Assembly: GCF_900110855.1 (NCBI RefSeq)
Contig: NZ_FOFA01000001.1
Location: forward strand, 186,001 to 250,000
Source of the DNA: Microlunatus flavus
GTDB lineage: Bacteria; Actinomycetota; Actinomycetes; Propionibacteriales; Propionibacteriaceae
Length of the DNA: 64,000 bases
Direction: 5' to 3'
Position numbers and translations under genes: made by a program. Shown here one piece after another: positions 25,458-33,879 of the stretch (the first letter of the stretch is position 1; every line of letters starts with the position of its first letter). The notes under the pieces were generated by a model, which searched no databases, was not told the origin of the DNA, and saw only the letters and a list, made by a program, of their open reading frames with translations.

Positions 25458-26912
25458 TCACGCGCCTCCACCGCCGTCGGGGACGAGAGTGCCCGGACCG
25501 AGAGCGTCAGGTCCGTCGCCGACGGCTCCGCCGGCGTCGGGCAGCGGGAGGCGCACCTCGAAGCGGCACCAGCCCTCGGGGTGCTCGACGACCGCGAGCC
25601 GACCGCCCTGGGAGGCGATGCCCGCCCGCGCGATCGCGAGCCCGAGCCCGCTGCCCCCGGCGTCGCGGGAACGGCTGGCGTCGAGCCGGACGAACCGCTC
25701 GAACACCCGGTCGCGGTCGGCGGCGTCGATGGGCGGGCCGTCGTTGTCGATCCGGACGACCGCCTCGCGACCCTCCCGGACCAGCGTGAGCACGACCGTA
25801 CGGGCGGCGTGGCGGGCCGCGTTGTCGACGAGGTTCCGCAGGGGCTGCGCCACCCGGGCCGGCTCCGCGCTCACCCGGACCGCCTCCACGCGGCTCTGCA
25901 CCTCGAGGTCCGTCGTCGTCCGCAGGCGCCGCGCCTCGGTGTCCACCAGGTCGTCGAGGTCGACGTCGGCCGGGGCGGTGACGGTCTCGTGCGCGTCCAC
26001 CCGCGCCAGCGTCATCAGGTCCGCGACCAGGGCGCCGAGCCGGCCGAGCTCGGCGTTCATCGTGGCGAGCAGGCGGGCCCGCGCCTCGTCGTCGCCCGTC
26101 CTCGCCGCCAGCTCCCCTGCCGTCGTCAGCGTCGCCAGGGGGCTGCGCAGCTCGTGGCTGGCGTCGGACACGAACGTGCGCTGAGCGGTGTCGGAGGACT
26201 GCAGGCGGTCGAGCATCGCGTTCATCGTCCCGGCCAGCGCAGCGATCTCGTCCCGGGTCGGCGGCACCTCGAGCCGGGCGTCCAGCCGCCGCGCGTCGAT
26301 CTCGGCCACCGTCGCGCGGATCTGGTCGACCGAGCGCAGCGCCCGCCCGACCAGCACCCACACCGCGACGCCGACCGCGGCGAGCAGCAGCGGCGCGGCG
26401 GCCAGGAGCAGGACGGTGACGGTGCGGACGGTGTCACGCTGCACGCGGATCGGCACGGCCACCTGCACGAACCAGGTCCGGTCGGCCGACCGCAGGGCGG
26501 TGGTGACGACCTTCCACTCCCCGCCCTCGTCGAGGGTGTCGATGTCGCGCTCCACAGAGCTGTACGCGCCCACGTCCGGCCGCTCCAGGGACAGGGCCGC
26601 CGTCGCGGACCGGCGCGAGGAGCCGACCACCGTGCCCCGGTCGTCCAGGAGCAGCGTGACCGCGTCGGTCCGGCCACGCTCCCCCAGCGTCGCGGCGGTC
26701 GCCGGCACGCCGTCGGCCGCGACCTGGGAGACGACCTCCGCGGCCCGCGTGACCCCGGTCGCCTCGGCCGACTGCTCCAGCGACGTCCACAGCGCCAGCA
26801 CCAGCGCGGAACCGCCGAGCAGCAGCGCCACCAGCACCACGACGACCGCCACCAGCACCGACCGGACCCGTACGCCGGTCCGTGCGCCCAGGAGCTGCAG
26901 CCTGCGCCTCAT
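25458..26912 (-). CDS. Two-component sensor histidine kinase
   Basis: 484 aa from ATG 26912 (a GTG 12 nt upstream is an alternative). Transmembrane helix 1 at about 18-43, an extracytoplasmic sensor segment to about 150, helix 2 at about 150-175, then HAMP. The H-box FVSDASHELRSPLATL (His near 254), N-box NLVDNAARHA near 355-365 and G-box GLGLAIARAG follow. It should autophosphorylate and pass phosphate to the divergently encoded response regulator at 27210. The sensor domain has no recognised ligand motif, so the signal is unknown. Confidence 0.9.
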   Translation of the reverse strand: MRRRLQLLGARTGVRVRSVLVAVVVVLVALLLGGSALVLALWTSLEQSAEATGVTRAAEVVSQVAADGVPATAATLGERGRTDAVTLLLDDRGTVVGSSRRSATAALSLERPDVGAYSSVERDIDTLDEGGEWKVVTTALRSADRTWFVQVAVPIRVQRDTVRTVTVLLLAAAPLLLAAVGVAVWVLVGRALRSVDQIRATVAEIDARRLDARLEVPPTRDEIAALAGTMNAMLDRLQSSDTAQRTFVSDASHELRSPLATLTTAGELAARTGDDEARARLLATMNAELGRLGALVADLMTLARVDAHETVTAPADVDLDDLVDTEARRLRTTTDLEVQSRVEAVRVSAEPARVAQPLRNLVDNAARHAARTVVLTLVREGREAVVRIDNDGPPIDAADRDRVFERFVRLDASRSRDAGGSGLGLAIARAGIASQGGRLAVVEHPEGWCRFEVRLPLPDAGGAVGDGPDALGPGTLVPDGGGGA

Positions 26913-27132
26913 CGGCGTGCGCACCCCACCTCTCCCCGCCGCCACCTCGGGGCGATCGTCCCACGGCGGGCGCCACGACGCCGTCGGCACGACGCGAGCC
27001 GTCCGGACGGGGGCCCAGGGCCACGCCGGTCCGGACCTCGCGACGCGTCCTGGGGTCGGCACGCGCAGCACGGTCCTCCGCGGCGGCTGTGCCGGTCCTG
27101 AACGGCCCGCGGGCGCTGCCGGTCCGGGTCCT

Positions 27133-27166
27133 GCTCAGGTCGGGCTCAGCGGGCGCGGCGCACGAT
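27133..27166 (+). promoter_or_regulatory. Putative response-regulator box plus -10 (copy C, autoregulatory)
   Basis: GCTCAG at 27133 and at 27144, with CACGAT (27161-27166) starting 28 nt after the box begins. It lies upstream of the response regulator itself, as expected for autoregulation. The predicted transcript has a leader of about 37 nt with GGGAGGG before GTG 27210. Confidence 0.6.
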
Positions 27167-27209
27167 GCCGGACGAGCATGGCGACGGGCCTGCCGGGGAG
27201 GGCGTCGGG

Positions 27210-27884
27210 GTGAAGATCCTGCTGGTCGAGGACGAGCACCGCCTCGCCGAGGTGGTGAAGGAGGGGCTGGTCGCCGAGGGCTTCTCCGTCGACGTGGTGT
27301 CCGACGGGGTCACCGGCCTGTGGGCCGCGTCGTCGAACCCGTACGACGTCATCGTCCTCGACATCATGCTGCCCGGGCTGAACGGCTACGACGTCCTCAA
27401 GGAGCTCCGGAACCGCAAGGTGTGGGCCCCCGTGCTGATGCTCACGGCGAAGGACGGGGAGTACGACGAGACCGACGCCTTCGACCTCGGTGCCGACGAC
27501 TACCTCACCAAGCCCTTCAGCTTCATGATCCTGGTGGCCCGGCTGCGGGCGCTGATCCGGCGGGGCGCCCCGGAGCGGCCCGTCCTCCTCACCGTCGGCA
27601 GCCTCGTGCTCGACCCGTCGCGGCGCTCGGTCACGCGCCGCGGCACCGCGGTGACCCTGACGGCGCGCGAGTACGGCCTGCTGCTCTACCTGATGCGCAA
27701 CGCCGGCGACGTGCTGAGCAAGGCCCAGATCCTCGACAACGTGTGGGACTCCGCCTACGAGGGCGGCGACAACATCGTCGAGGTCTACATCGGCTACCTG
27801 CGCCGCAAGCTCGACGCGCCCTTCGGGCTCACCACCCTGCACACCCTGCGCGGCCTGGGCTACCGCCTCGACGCCGACCGCTGA
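27210..27884 (+). CDS. OmpR-family response regulator
   Basis: 224 aa, the usual length. Receiver domain 1-115 with acidic pocket Glu7-Asp8-Glu9, phospho-acceptor Asp51 in IVLDIMLPG and LTKPF near 99-103. The winged-helix domain spans about 130-222 (LTAREYGLLLYLMRN, then GLGYRL). The GTG at 27210 is chosen over ATG 27165 because it begins the conserved MKILLVEDE strand and has GGGAGGG eight nt upstream. It is divergent from its likely cognate kinase. The 11-bp direct repeats at five nearby promoters suit an OmpR-family dimer. Confidence 0.92.
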   Translation: MKILLVEDEHRLAEVVKEGLVAEGFSVDVVSDGVTGLWAASSNPYDVIVLDIMLPGLNGYDVLKELRNRKVWAPVLMLTAKDGEYDETDAFDLGADDYLTKPFSFMILVARLRALIRRGAPERPVLLTVGSLVLDPSRRSVTRRGTAVTLTAREYGLLLYLMRNAGDVLSKAQILDNVWDSAYEGGDNIVEVYIGYLRRKLDAPFGLTTLHTLRGLGYRLDADR

Positions 27885-27949
27885 GCCGGGGAGCGCACCT
27901 CCGGAGCGGGGCACACGGGCACGGCGGCGGCGCGTGCGAGCATCGCCGC

Positions 27950-28576
27950 GTGGCGCACGAGGCGGTCGGAGCGGCGTACGACACCTGGGCGGACGCGTAC
28001 GCCGAACGGTTCGGCGACGTGGACCGTGCGGCCCCGCCGGACCGGGCGCTGGTCGAGCGGTGGTGCGACGCCGCGGAGGGTCCGCTGCTGGACGCCGGCT
28101 GCGGACCCGGCCACTGGACCGCCCTCCTCGCCGCCCGCGGCCGGTCGGCGGTCGGCCTCGACCTCTCGGCACGGTTCCTGGCGCACGCCCGCGCGACGTG
28201 GCCGGGCGTCGCGTTCGTGCGCGCGTCCGCCGACGCCGTGCCGCTGCGCGACGGTTGCGTCGGGGGTGTGCTGGCCTGGTACTCGCTGATCCACCAGCCT
28301 CCGCAGGCCCTGCCGGCGACGTTCGCCGAGCTGCGGCGCGTGCTGCGCCCGGACAGCACGCTGCTGCTCGGCTTCGTGGACGGCGAGCCGGGCGCGGCGT
28401 TCGCGCACACGGTCGTGACCGCGTACGCGTGGTCGGCCGACGCGCTGGCCGACCTGCTGGCGGCGGCGGGCCTCGAGGTCGTCGAGGAGCACCACCGCCG
28501 CGACGAGGGGGTGCGTCCGCACGGCGCGCTGCTCGCGCGCGCCACCGAGGAGCCCTTGCGCGACGTCCGGTCCTAG
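27950..28576 (+). CDS. Class I SAM-dependent methyltransferase
   Basis: 208 aa from GTG 27950. Motif I LLDAGCGPGHWTALLA (about 47-62), the acidic AVGLDLSARFLAHAR strand and a VLAWYSLIH loop match small-molecule methyltransferases. The substrate is not evident. GAGCAT ends six nt before the GTG, a weak leaderless signal. It follows the response regulator after 65 nt and its stop overlaps the end of the convergent GT4 gene by 4 nt. Confidence 0.82.
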   Translation: MAHEAVGAAYDTWADAYAERFGDVDRAAPPDRALVERWCDAAEGPLLDAGCGPGHWTALLAARGRSAVGLDLSARFLAHARATWPGVAFVRASADAVPLRDGCVGGVLAWYSLIHQPPQALPATFAELRRVLRPDSTLLLGFVDGEPGAAFAHTVVTAYAWSADALADLLAAAGLEVVEEHHRRDEGVRPHGALLARATEEPLRDVRS

Positions 28577-29673
28577 CGCCGGGCCGCCGCGCCCGTGCTG
28601 ACCGCGGCGGCTGCGCCGGCCGGCAGCAGCGAGCCGTAGAGCGCGCGGTGCCGGTCGAGGACGGTCGCCCAGTCCAGGCCCTCGACCGGGCGGCGGGCCG
28701 TGCGCCGCAGCGCCTCGAGCGCACCCGGCTCCCGGACGAGGTCGACCAGCCGGTCGGCCAGCTCCTCGTCGCTGCCGACGAGGTGGCCGTCGACACCGTC
28801 GGTGACGAAGTCGGCCAGGCCCGTCCCGGCCATCCCGACCACGGGCAGCCCGGCGCAGCGGGCCTCGAGCGCGGCGATCCCGAACGACTCCTGCCGCGAC
28901 GGGGCCAGGTAGAGGTCGGCCCGCTCCAGCAGGCGCTGGATCTCGGGGCGGTCCAACCGCCCGGTCGCGGTGACCCACCCGGACAGGGCCGGCCGGGCGA
29001 TCCGGCGCCGGACCGCCGCGTCGAGCGGTCCCTCGCCGACGAGCAGGGCCCGCAGCGGCAGCTCTTCGCCGACCCGGCGCCTGACCTCCTCCAGCACCCG
29101 CAGGAGGGCGAGGGGTCGCTTGCGCGGGGCGAACCGCATCACCGAGACCAGCACCGGCGCCGGACCGGGCGTCAGCGGCGTCCGCGGGGCCCAGGCCGCC
29201 GGGTCGACCGCGTTCGGCAGCACGCCGACGGTGCGCCCGGGCAGCGCGGGGGCGAGGACGCGGGCCGCCACGGTGCTCACGGCGGTCCAGGCCGTGCCCT
29301 CCGGCACGTCGCGCAGCAGCGCCCCCAGCGCGCGACCCGGCGCGCCCTGCGGCCAGAGCGAGTGCAGGGTGACCACCGCCGGGACGCCCGCCGCCGCCGC
29401 GGCGCGGGTGCCCGCCCAGGCCAGCGGCGAGACGAGCGAGCTGTGGGCGTGCACGACGTCCACGTCGAGCCGGGCCACCAGCCGCTCGAGGTCCGCCTGC
29501 CGCCGGCCCGGGCGGTCGAGGCGGACGACGCCCTCCTCGGTGGGGCCGGCGGTCGCCGTGGCCACGGTGACGTCCTCGCCGGCCAGGGCCTGCCGGCGGG
29601 CGAGGTCGCTGACGTGCAGCTCCATACCGCCGAGCCGGGGCAGGTAGACGTCGCTGACGTGCAGGATCCTCAC
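28573..29673 (-). CDS. GT4-type glycosyltransferase
   Basis: 366 aa. Starts at a GTG overlapping the flippase stop (GTGA), so MRILHVSDVYLPRLGGME is the N-terminus. The donor-site block RQESFGIAALEARCAGLPVVGMAGTG, with the E-x7-E pair, lies near 270-295. The first half carries DVVHAHSSLVSPLAWAG. Such retaining enzymes transfer hexoses onto lipid-linked acceptors. Coupling to a UPF0104-type membrane protein suggests a glycolipid or envelope polysaccharide. Transcription probably starts at 30731 under the box D promoter. Confidence 0.86.
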   Translation of the reverse strand: MRILHVSDVYLPRLGGMELHVSDLARRQALAGEDVTVATATAGPTEEGVVRLDRPGRRQADLERLVARLDVDVVHAHSSLVSPLAWAGTRAAAAAGVPAVVTLHSLWPQGAPGRALGALLRDVPEGTAWTAVSTVAARVLAPALPGRTVGVLPNAVDPAAWAPRTPLTPGPAPVLVSVMRFAPRKRPLALLRVLEEVRRRVGEELPLRALLVGEGPLDAAVRRRIARPALSGWVTATGRLDRPEIQRLLERADLYLAPSRQESFGIAALEARCAGLPVVGMAGTGLADFVTDGVDGHLVGSDEELADRLVDLVREPGALEALRRTARRPVEGLDWATVLDRHRALYGSLLPAGAAAAVSTGAAARR

Positions 29674-30731
29674 GCGGCGCCCTCCGCGGCCGGCTCGGGC
29701 GCGAGGTCCCGGACGCCCCGGCCCCACGAGCGCCGCAACCCCCAGCCGAGCAGGACGGCCCCGCCGACCGGGACCTCCGCGGCGACGGTGAGCGCGCGGT
29801 AGAGCAGCACCGCCGCCAGTCCCGGTGCGGCCGGCAGCCCCCCGGCCAGGACGACGGCGGACAGCGCGGTCTCGACGACCCCGACCCCTCCGGGCGTCAC
29901 GGGCACGAGCGTGAGCAGCCGGTCGGTCGCGAAGAGGGCGGCCACGAGGGCGAGGCCAGGGTGGAGGCCGCAGACGCGCTGGCAGGCGGCGAGCAGGACG
30001 GCCTGGAGCAGGGCGTACGCGGTGCCGGCCGCGACGACCCGGGGCCAGGCCCGGCGCAGGAGCGTGACGCAGGAGGCACCCAGCTGCGGGAGCCGGTGCC
30101 GAAGGTCGGTGCGGAGCGGTCGCCGGACCACCCGCCCGAGGCGGGCCGCGGCCGTGTCCACCGCGCCGCCGACGGCCGTGGCCACACTCGTGCGGAGCAG
30201 CAGGAGGGCCCCGAGCAGCACGGCGCCGGCGACGCCGAGCGCCGTCGTCGCGAGCGCGCCGGGCAGCACCGCCTGCCCGGCGAGGAGCACGAGCACCGCG
30301 GCGACGGCCACCACGACGACCTTGCTCACGACGTCGAACAGATTCGTGACGACCGTGTAGGTCGCGAAGGCGGCGCGGCCGTGGCCCCAGGAGCGGACCA
30401 TCGCGTAGTTGGTGCCGATGCCCGCGGCGCCGCCGAGGGGCAGCACGTTGGCGACAGCGCTCCCGGCCAGGCTGAGGGCGAGGGCCCGGCGGACGAGGAG
30501 CCCGGGCAGGCAGGCGGCGAGACCGGTGGCGCTGGCCACCAGCCCCGCGAGCCAGAGGACGGCGAGGGCCGCGAGGTCCGGGGCGGAGACCTCACGGACG
30601 ACCTGCGCGACGCCGCTCCAGCTGCTGCCGCTCTGCCCGGGCACCCACGCGACGAGCGCCACGGCGACGCCGGCGACCCCCACCGACGCCAGGAGCCGGA
30701 GGGGGGACCGCCGGCCCTCGTGGACGCTCAT
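29670..30731 (-). CDS. Lysylphosphatidylglycerol-synthase-TM / UPF0104 family membrane protein
   Basis: 353 aa with about eight to ten hydrophobic segments. Family signatures include LPLGGAAGIGTNYAMVRSWG and the C-terminal TPGGVGVVETALSAVVLAGG with LLYRALT. The family includes flippase-like and AglD-related proteins; the soluble lysyl-transferase domain of MprF is absent. CACCAT ends seven nt before the ATG, suggesting a leaderless message, and a direct-repeat box sits at about -41 to -25. It is coupled to the downstream GT4 gene and divergent from the PIG-L deacetylase. A role in moving or presenting a lipid-linked glycan is inferred. Confidence 0.8.
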   Translation of the reverse strand: MSVHEGRRSPLRLLASVGVAGVAVALVAWVPGQSGSSWSGVAQVVREVSAPDLAALAVLWLAGLVASATGLAACLPGLLVRRALALSLAGSAVANVLPLGGAAGIGTNYAMVRSWGHGRAAFATYTVVTNLFDVVSKVVVVAVAAVLVLLAGQAVLPGALATTALGVAGAVLLGALLLLRTSVATAVGGAVDTAAARLGRVVRRPLRTDLRHRLPQLGASCVTLLRRAWPRVVAAGTAYALLQAVLLAACQRVCGLHPGLALVAALFATDRLLTLVPVTPGGVGVVETALSAVVLAGGLPAAPGLAAVLLYRALTVAAEVPVGGAVLLGWGLRRSWGRGVRDLAPEPAAEGAA

Positions 30732-30738
30732 CGAGGCG

Positions 30739-30772
30739 ATGGTGCGCAGCCGGTCCTGTGCCGAACCTGAGC
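30739..30772 (-). promoter_or_regulatory. Putative response-regulator box plus -10 (copy D)
   Basis: Minus strand: GCTCAG starts at 30772 and GCACAG at 30761. CACCAT (30744-30739) begins 28 nt after the box starts and lies seven nt before the ATG at 30731. The box also lies upstream of the divergent PIG-L gene, which has its own hexamer TAGGCT at 30786-30791. Confidence 0.6.
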
Positions 30773-30797
30773 AGCGTCGCCGACCTAGGCTGCCCCG

Positions 30798-31592
30798 GTG
30801 CCGTTCACCCTGGTGTCGTTCCACGCGCATCCCGACGACGAGGTCCTCTACACCGGCGGCACCCTGGCCCGGGCCGCGGCGGAGGGGCACCGCGTGGTCG
30901 TCGCGGTCGCCACGAACGGTTCCGCGGGCCTCGCCGCACCGCAGCACCACCGGGGCGGGCTGGCCGCGCGGCGCCTCGCCGAGCTCGAGGCGTCGGCCGC
31001 CGCCCTGGGCTGCGCGGACGTCGTGCGCCTCGACTTCGCCGACTCCGGCTACCGGACCGCGGCGCCGCCCGGGTCGTTCAGCCGGCTCCCGGTCCCGGAG
31101 GCGGCCGCGCCGCTGGTCGAGCTGCTGCGCCGCGAGCGGGCCGACGCGCTCACCGTCTACGACCCCGCGGGCGGCTACGGGCACCCCGACCACGTCCAGG
31201 TGCACGCCGTCGGGACGTACGCGGCCCGGGTCGCCGGGACCCCGCTCGTGCTGGAGGCGACGGTCGACCGGTCCCGCATCCGGCCCCTGATCCGGCTGGT
31301 CGCCGCGACGCCGGGGCTGCTGCCCGAGGTGGTGCTGGCCGACTACGACCGCAACTACAGCGGGCCCGAGGAGATCACCCACCGCGTCGACGTCCGCGCG
31401 TACGCCGACGTCAAGCGGCGGGCCATGCGCGCCCACGTCAGCCAGGCCAGCTCCGCGGGCGGGGCCCGCACCCTCTCGCTGCTGCTGCGCCTGCCAAGGC
31501 CCCTGTTCCGCCGGGTGCTCGGGACGGAGTGGTTCGTCGAGCGGGGCCGCACCGGGCCGGTCGTGGACGACGTCTTCGCCAGCCTGCGCTGA
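30798..31592 (+). CDS. PIG-L family deacetylase
   Basis: 264 aa. The zinc/catalytic motif AHPDDE lies at 10-15 and the second metal motif GHPDHVQVH near 131-139. Family enzymes remove N-acetyl groups from GlcNAc-containing glycolipids or mycothiol precursors. Lack of overall mycothiol-enzyme features and the glycosyltransferase context favour a glycan or glycolipid substrate. TAGGCT ends six nt before the GTG, so the message is probably leaderless. It shares its upstream region with the divergent flippase gene. Confidence 0.85.
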   Translation: MPFTLVSFHAHPDDEVLYTGGTLARAAAEGHRVVVAVATNGSAGLAAPQHHRGGLAARRLAELEASAAALGCADVVRLDFADSGYRTAAPPGSFSRLPVPEAAAPLVELLRRERADALTVYDPAGGYGHPDHVQVHAVGTYAARVAGTPLVLEATVDRSRIRPLIRLVAATPGLLPEVVLADYDRNYSGPEEITHRVDVRAYADVKRRAMRAHVSQASSAGGARTLSLLLRLPRPLFRRVLGTEWFVERGRTGPVVDDVFASLR

Positions 31593-31628
31593 GCCCCCGC
31601 CCGCCCGGCACCCCTCCGGCCGGGCACC

Positions 31629-31662
31629 GCTCAGGCCGGGCACAGGGGACGCGGCCGACGAT
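31629..31662 (+). promoter_or_regulatory. Putative response-regulator box plus -10 (copy E)
   Basis: GCTCAG at 31629 and GCACAG at 31640 (11-nt period), then GACGAT at 31657-31662, again 28 nt from the first base. Predicted start about 31669, leaving a short leader with GGAGG before GTG 31690. Confidence 0.6.
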
Positions 31663-31689
31663 GACCTCCCGCCCACCCTGGAGGTCCTG

Positions 31690-33198
31690 GTGCTCCTGCC
31701 CGTCCGCTCGCGCTCCCGGCGCGTCGACGTCGCCTGGGTCCTGGGGCTCGCCGCGCTCGCCTTCGCGGTCCCGCTCGCGGTCGACCTGCGCAGCGGCGGG
31801 CTGCACGGGCGCATCGGCTACGACGGCTCGGTCTACTACGCCTCCGCGGTGGCCCTCGCGCACGGGGTGCTCCCCTACCGCGACTTCCTCCTGCTGCACC
31901 CGCCGGGGATCGTGCTGGCCCTGCTGCCCTTCGCCGCGCTCGGCGCCGTCGTCGGCGACCCGGACGCCCTCGCGCTGGCCCGGCTGGCCTGGTTCGCCGC
32001 GGGCGCGGTGAGCGCCGCGCTCGTCTTCGTCGTCCTGCGCCGGCGCGGGCGCTGGCCGGCGGTGCTGGGCGCGGCCGCATACGCGCTCTGCGTCCCGGCC
32101 GTGGTCAGCGAGCACACAACCTCGCTGGAGGCGGTGGGTTCGTCGTGCCTGCTCGGCGCGGTGGCCCTGCTGACCGCGGGGCGCGACCGGCGTACCGGGC
32201 CGGTCTGGCCGCTGGTGGCCGCGGGCGCGCTGGTGGGGGTGTCGACGGGGACCAAGATCTGGGGCGCCGCGGTCGTGCTCACCCTGGTCGGCTGGGCCAC
32301 GGCCCGGCTGGGCGTGCGCCGGGCGGGGCTGGTGCTCGCCGGGGCCGTCGGGACGACGGTCCTCGTCTGCCTGCCGTTCTTCGTGGCGGCCCCGGGTCCG
32401 ATGTGGCGGATGGTCGTGCTGGACCAGCTGGGCCGCCGCCGCGTGCCGGGCGGGCTGGCCCAGCGGGTGGTCGACGTCGCCGGGTGGTCGGGCCTGCACG
32501 GGATCGCGAGCACGAGGGTGCTGGCCGGCGCCGCGCTCGTCCTGGGCGCGGCGGCGCTCGTGCTGGCCGTGCGTGACCCGGTCGGCCGGCTCGCCGCGCT
32601 GCTGCTCGTGGTCACGACGGCCGTGCTGCTGGCGACCCCGCCCTGGTCGGTCGCCTACACCGGGCTCGCCGCCCCGTCGGTGGCCCTCGTCGTCGGCTCC
32701 GCGGTCGCCCGCCTCGGCGAGCGGGGCCGTCCGCTCCGGGCCGCCGCCGGGGTGCTCGTGGTCGCGGCCGTCCTGGGCTGCGCCGCGGTGTCGCTGCCGG
32801 CCCTGCACCCCGGCTCACGCTTCCCGGGCGCGTCCCTGGAGCGGGTCCTGGCGCAGGTGCCGGGCTGCGTCACCACCGACGACCCGATCGCCCTGGTCGA
32901 GACGGGCGCCCTGCGGCGCGACCTCGCCCTGCGCTGCCCGGTCGTCGTCGACCCGAGCGGCTACTCCTACGACCTCCAGCCGTCGGCGGCCCGGCACGTG
33001 AGCCGGCCCGCGAACCAGCAGTGGCAGGCGTTCCTCACCGACCACCTCGCGAGCGGCCGGCTGGCCGTGGTGGTCCGGTTCCGGACGGCGCCGGGCCTCA
33101 GCCGCGCGACCCGCCGCACGATCGGGCGCTGGCCGGTGGTGGCCACGGTGGGCGGCTACCAGGTCCGCCGCCCGACCGTGCCCCCGTCGGGGGGCTAG
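31690..33198 (+). CDS. GT-C-type membrane glycosyltransferase (GT39/GT87-like)
   Basis: 502 aa with about ten to twelve transmembrane segments. The first external loop holds GYDGSVYYASAVALAHG followed by PYRDFLLLHPPG, as in polyprenyl-phosphate-dependent mannosyl/arabinosyl-transferases, with the catalytic Asp in the YDG motif. A soluble region of about 130 residues after the last helix (LERVLAQVPGCVTTDD onward) is probably periplasmic. GTG start with GGAGG six nt upstream. It lies downstream of the fifth shared regulatory box. The lipid-linked sugar donor is unknown. Confidence 0.8.
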   Translation: MLLPVRSRSRRVDVAWVLGLAALAFAVPLAVDLRSGGLHGRIGYDGSVYYASAVALAHGVLPYRDFLLLHPPGIVLALLPFAALGAVVGDPDALALARLAWFAAGAVSAALVFVVLRRRGRWPAVLGAAAYALCVPAVVSEHTTSLEAVGSSCLLGAVALLTAGRDRRTGPVWPLVAAGALVGVSTGTKIWGAAVVLTLVGWATARLGVRRAGLVLAGAVGTTVLVCLPFFVAAPGPMWRMVVLDQLGRRRVPGGLAQRVVDVAGWSGLHGIASTRVLAGAALVLGAAALVLAVRDPVGRLAALLLVVTTAVLLATPPWSVAYTGLAAPSVALVVGSAVARLGERGRPLRAAAGVLVVAAVLGCAAVSLPALHPGSRFPGASLERVLAQVPGCVTTDDPIALVETGALRRDLALRCPVVVDPSGYSYDLQPSAARHVSRPANQQWQAFLTDHLASGRLAVVVRFRTAPGLSRATRRTIGRWPVVATVGGYQVRRPTVPPSGG

Positions 33199-33212
33199 GA
33201 CCCCGGACGCAC

Positions 33213-33243
33213 GACGCCCCAGACCTCGCGGGTCTGGGGCGTC
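33213..33243. terminator. Bidirectional terminator hairpin
   Basis: Perfect 13-bp stem (GACGCCCCAGACC / GGTCTGGGGCGTC) with a 5-nt loop, 14 nt after the GT-C stop and before the convergent SRPBCC gene. Confidence 0.8.
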
Positions 33244-33296
33244 GGAGGCGGTCGCGACCCGGCAGGGCCGTCACCGCCCGGAGGTGCGGACGGTCG

Positions 33297-33767
33297 TCAG
33301 TGCGCGCTGCCGCCGGAGACGTCGCCGCGCCACTCGCCGGTGGAGGTGCCGCGGGACTCGATGAAGGTCTTGAAGTCGCGGGTCGAGGAGTCGACCTGAC
33401 GCTGGTCGAAGCCGAGCGCCGCGCCGGCCTTCTCGACGATGCCCTCGGGCTCCCAGCCCAGCTCGACGTCGACCTTGGTGCGCGAGGCACCGAGGGAGGT
33501 GAAGAGGACGCGGCCGGAGTGGCCGCCGGTGTCCCCACCCGTCGAGCTCCAGGCGATGACCTGGTCGGGGGTCTGCTCGGTGATCTGGGTGTCGAACTCA
33601 CGCTCGACGCCGCCCACCTTGACCTTCCAGTGGTTGCTGGTCTCCGTGGCCTGCGTGATCGACTCGACGCCGTCCATGAACTGCGGGAACGACTCGAACT
33701 GGGTCCACTGGTTGTACGCGGTGCTGACGGGGACGTCGACCTCGACACTGCTCTTGACGGTGCTCAT
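33297..33767 (-). CDS. SRPBCC-family (polyketide cyclase/dehydrase-like) protein
   Basis: 156 aa. The sequence follows the COG5637/START-like pattern: VEVDVPVSTAYNQWTQFESFPQFM at the N-terminus, then W-x-V-x-V-G-G-x-x-R and a GGHSGRVLF strand. These proteins form a hydrophobic cavity for lipids or aromatic ligands; no enzyme activity is implied. ATG with GGAAGG upstream. It lies on the same strand downstream of the OhrR-like regulator with a 112-nt gap, so it may have its own promoter. Confidence 0.83.
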   Translation of the reverse strand: MSTVKSSVEVDVPVSTAYNQWTQFESFPQFMDGVESITQATETSNHWKVKVGGVEREFDTQITEQTPDQVIAWSSTGGDTGGHSGRVLFTSLGASRTKVDVELGWEPEGIVEKAGAALGFDQRQVDSSTRDFKTFIESRGTSTGEWRGDVSGGSAH

Positions 33768-33879
33768 GGAACCTTCCTCCTGGGGCCTCTGGTCGCCGCG
33801 CGGGGTCTGCCCGGCGCCGAGTGCGTGTTACCCAGCCCTCGTGGCGACAACGTGTCGTGCGCGAGGTGACAGCAGATTC

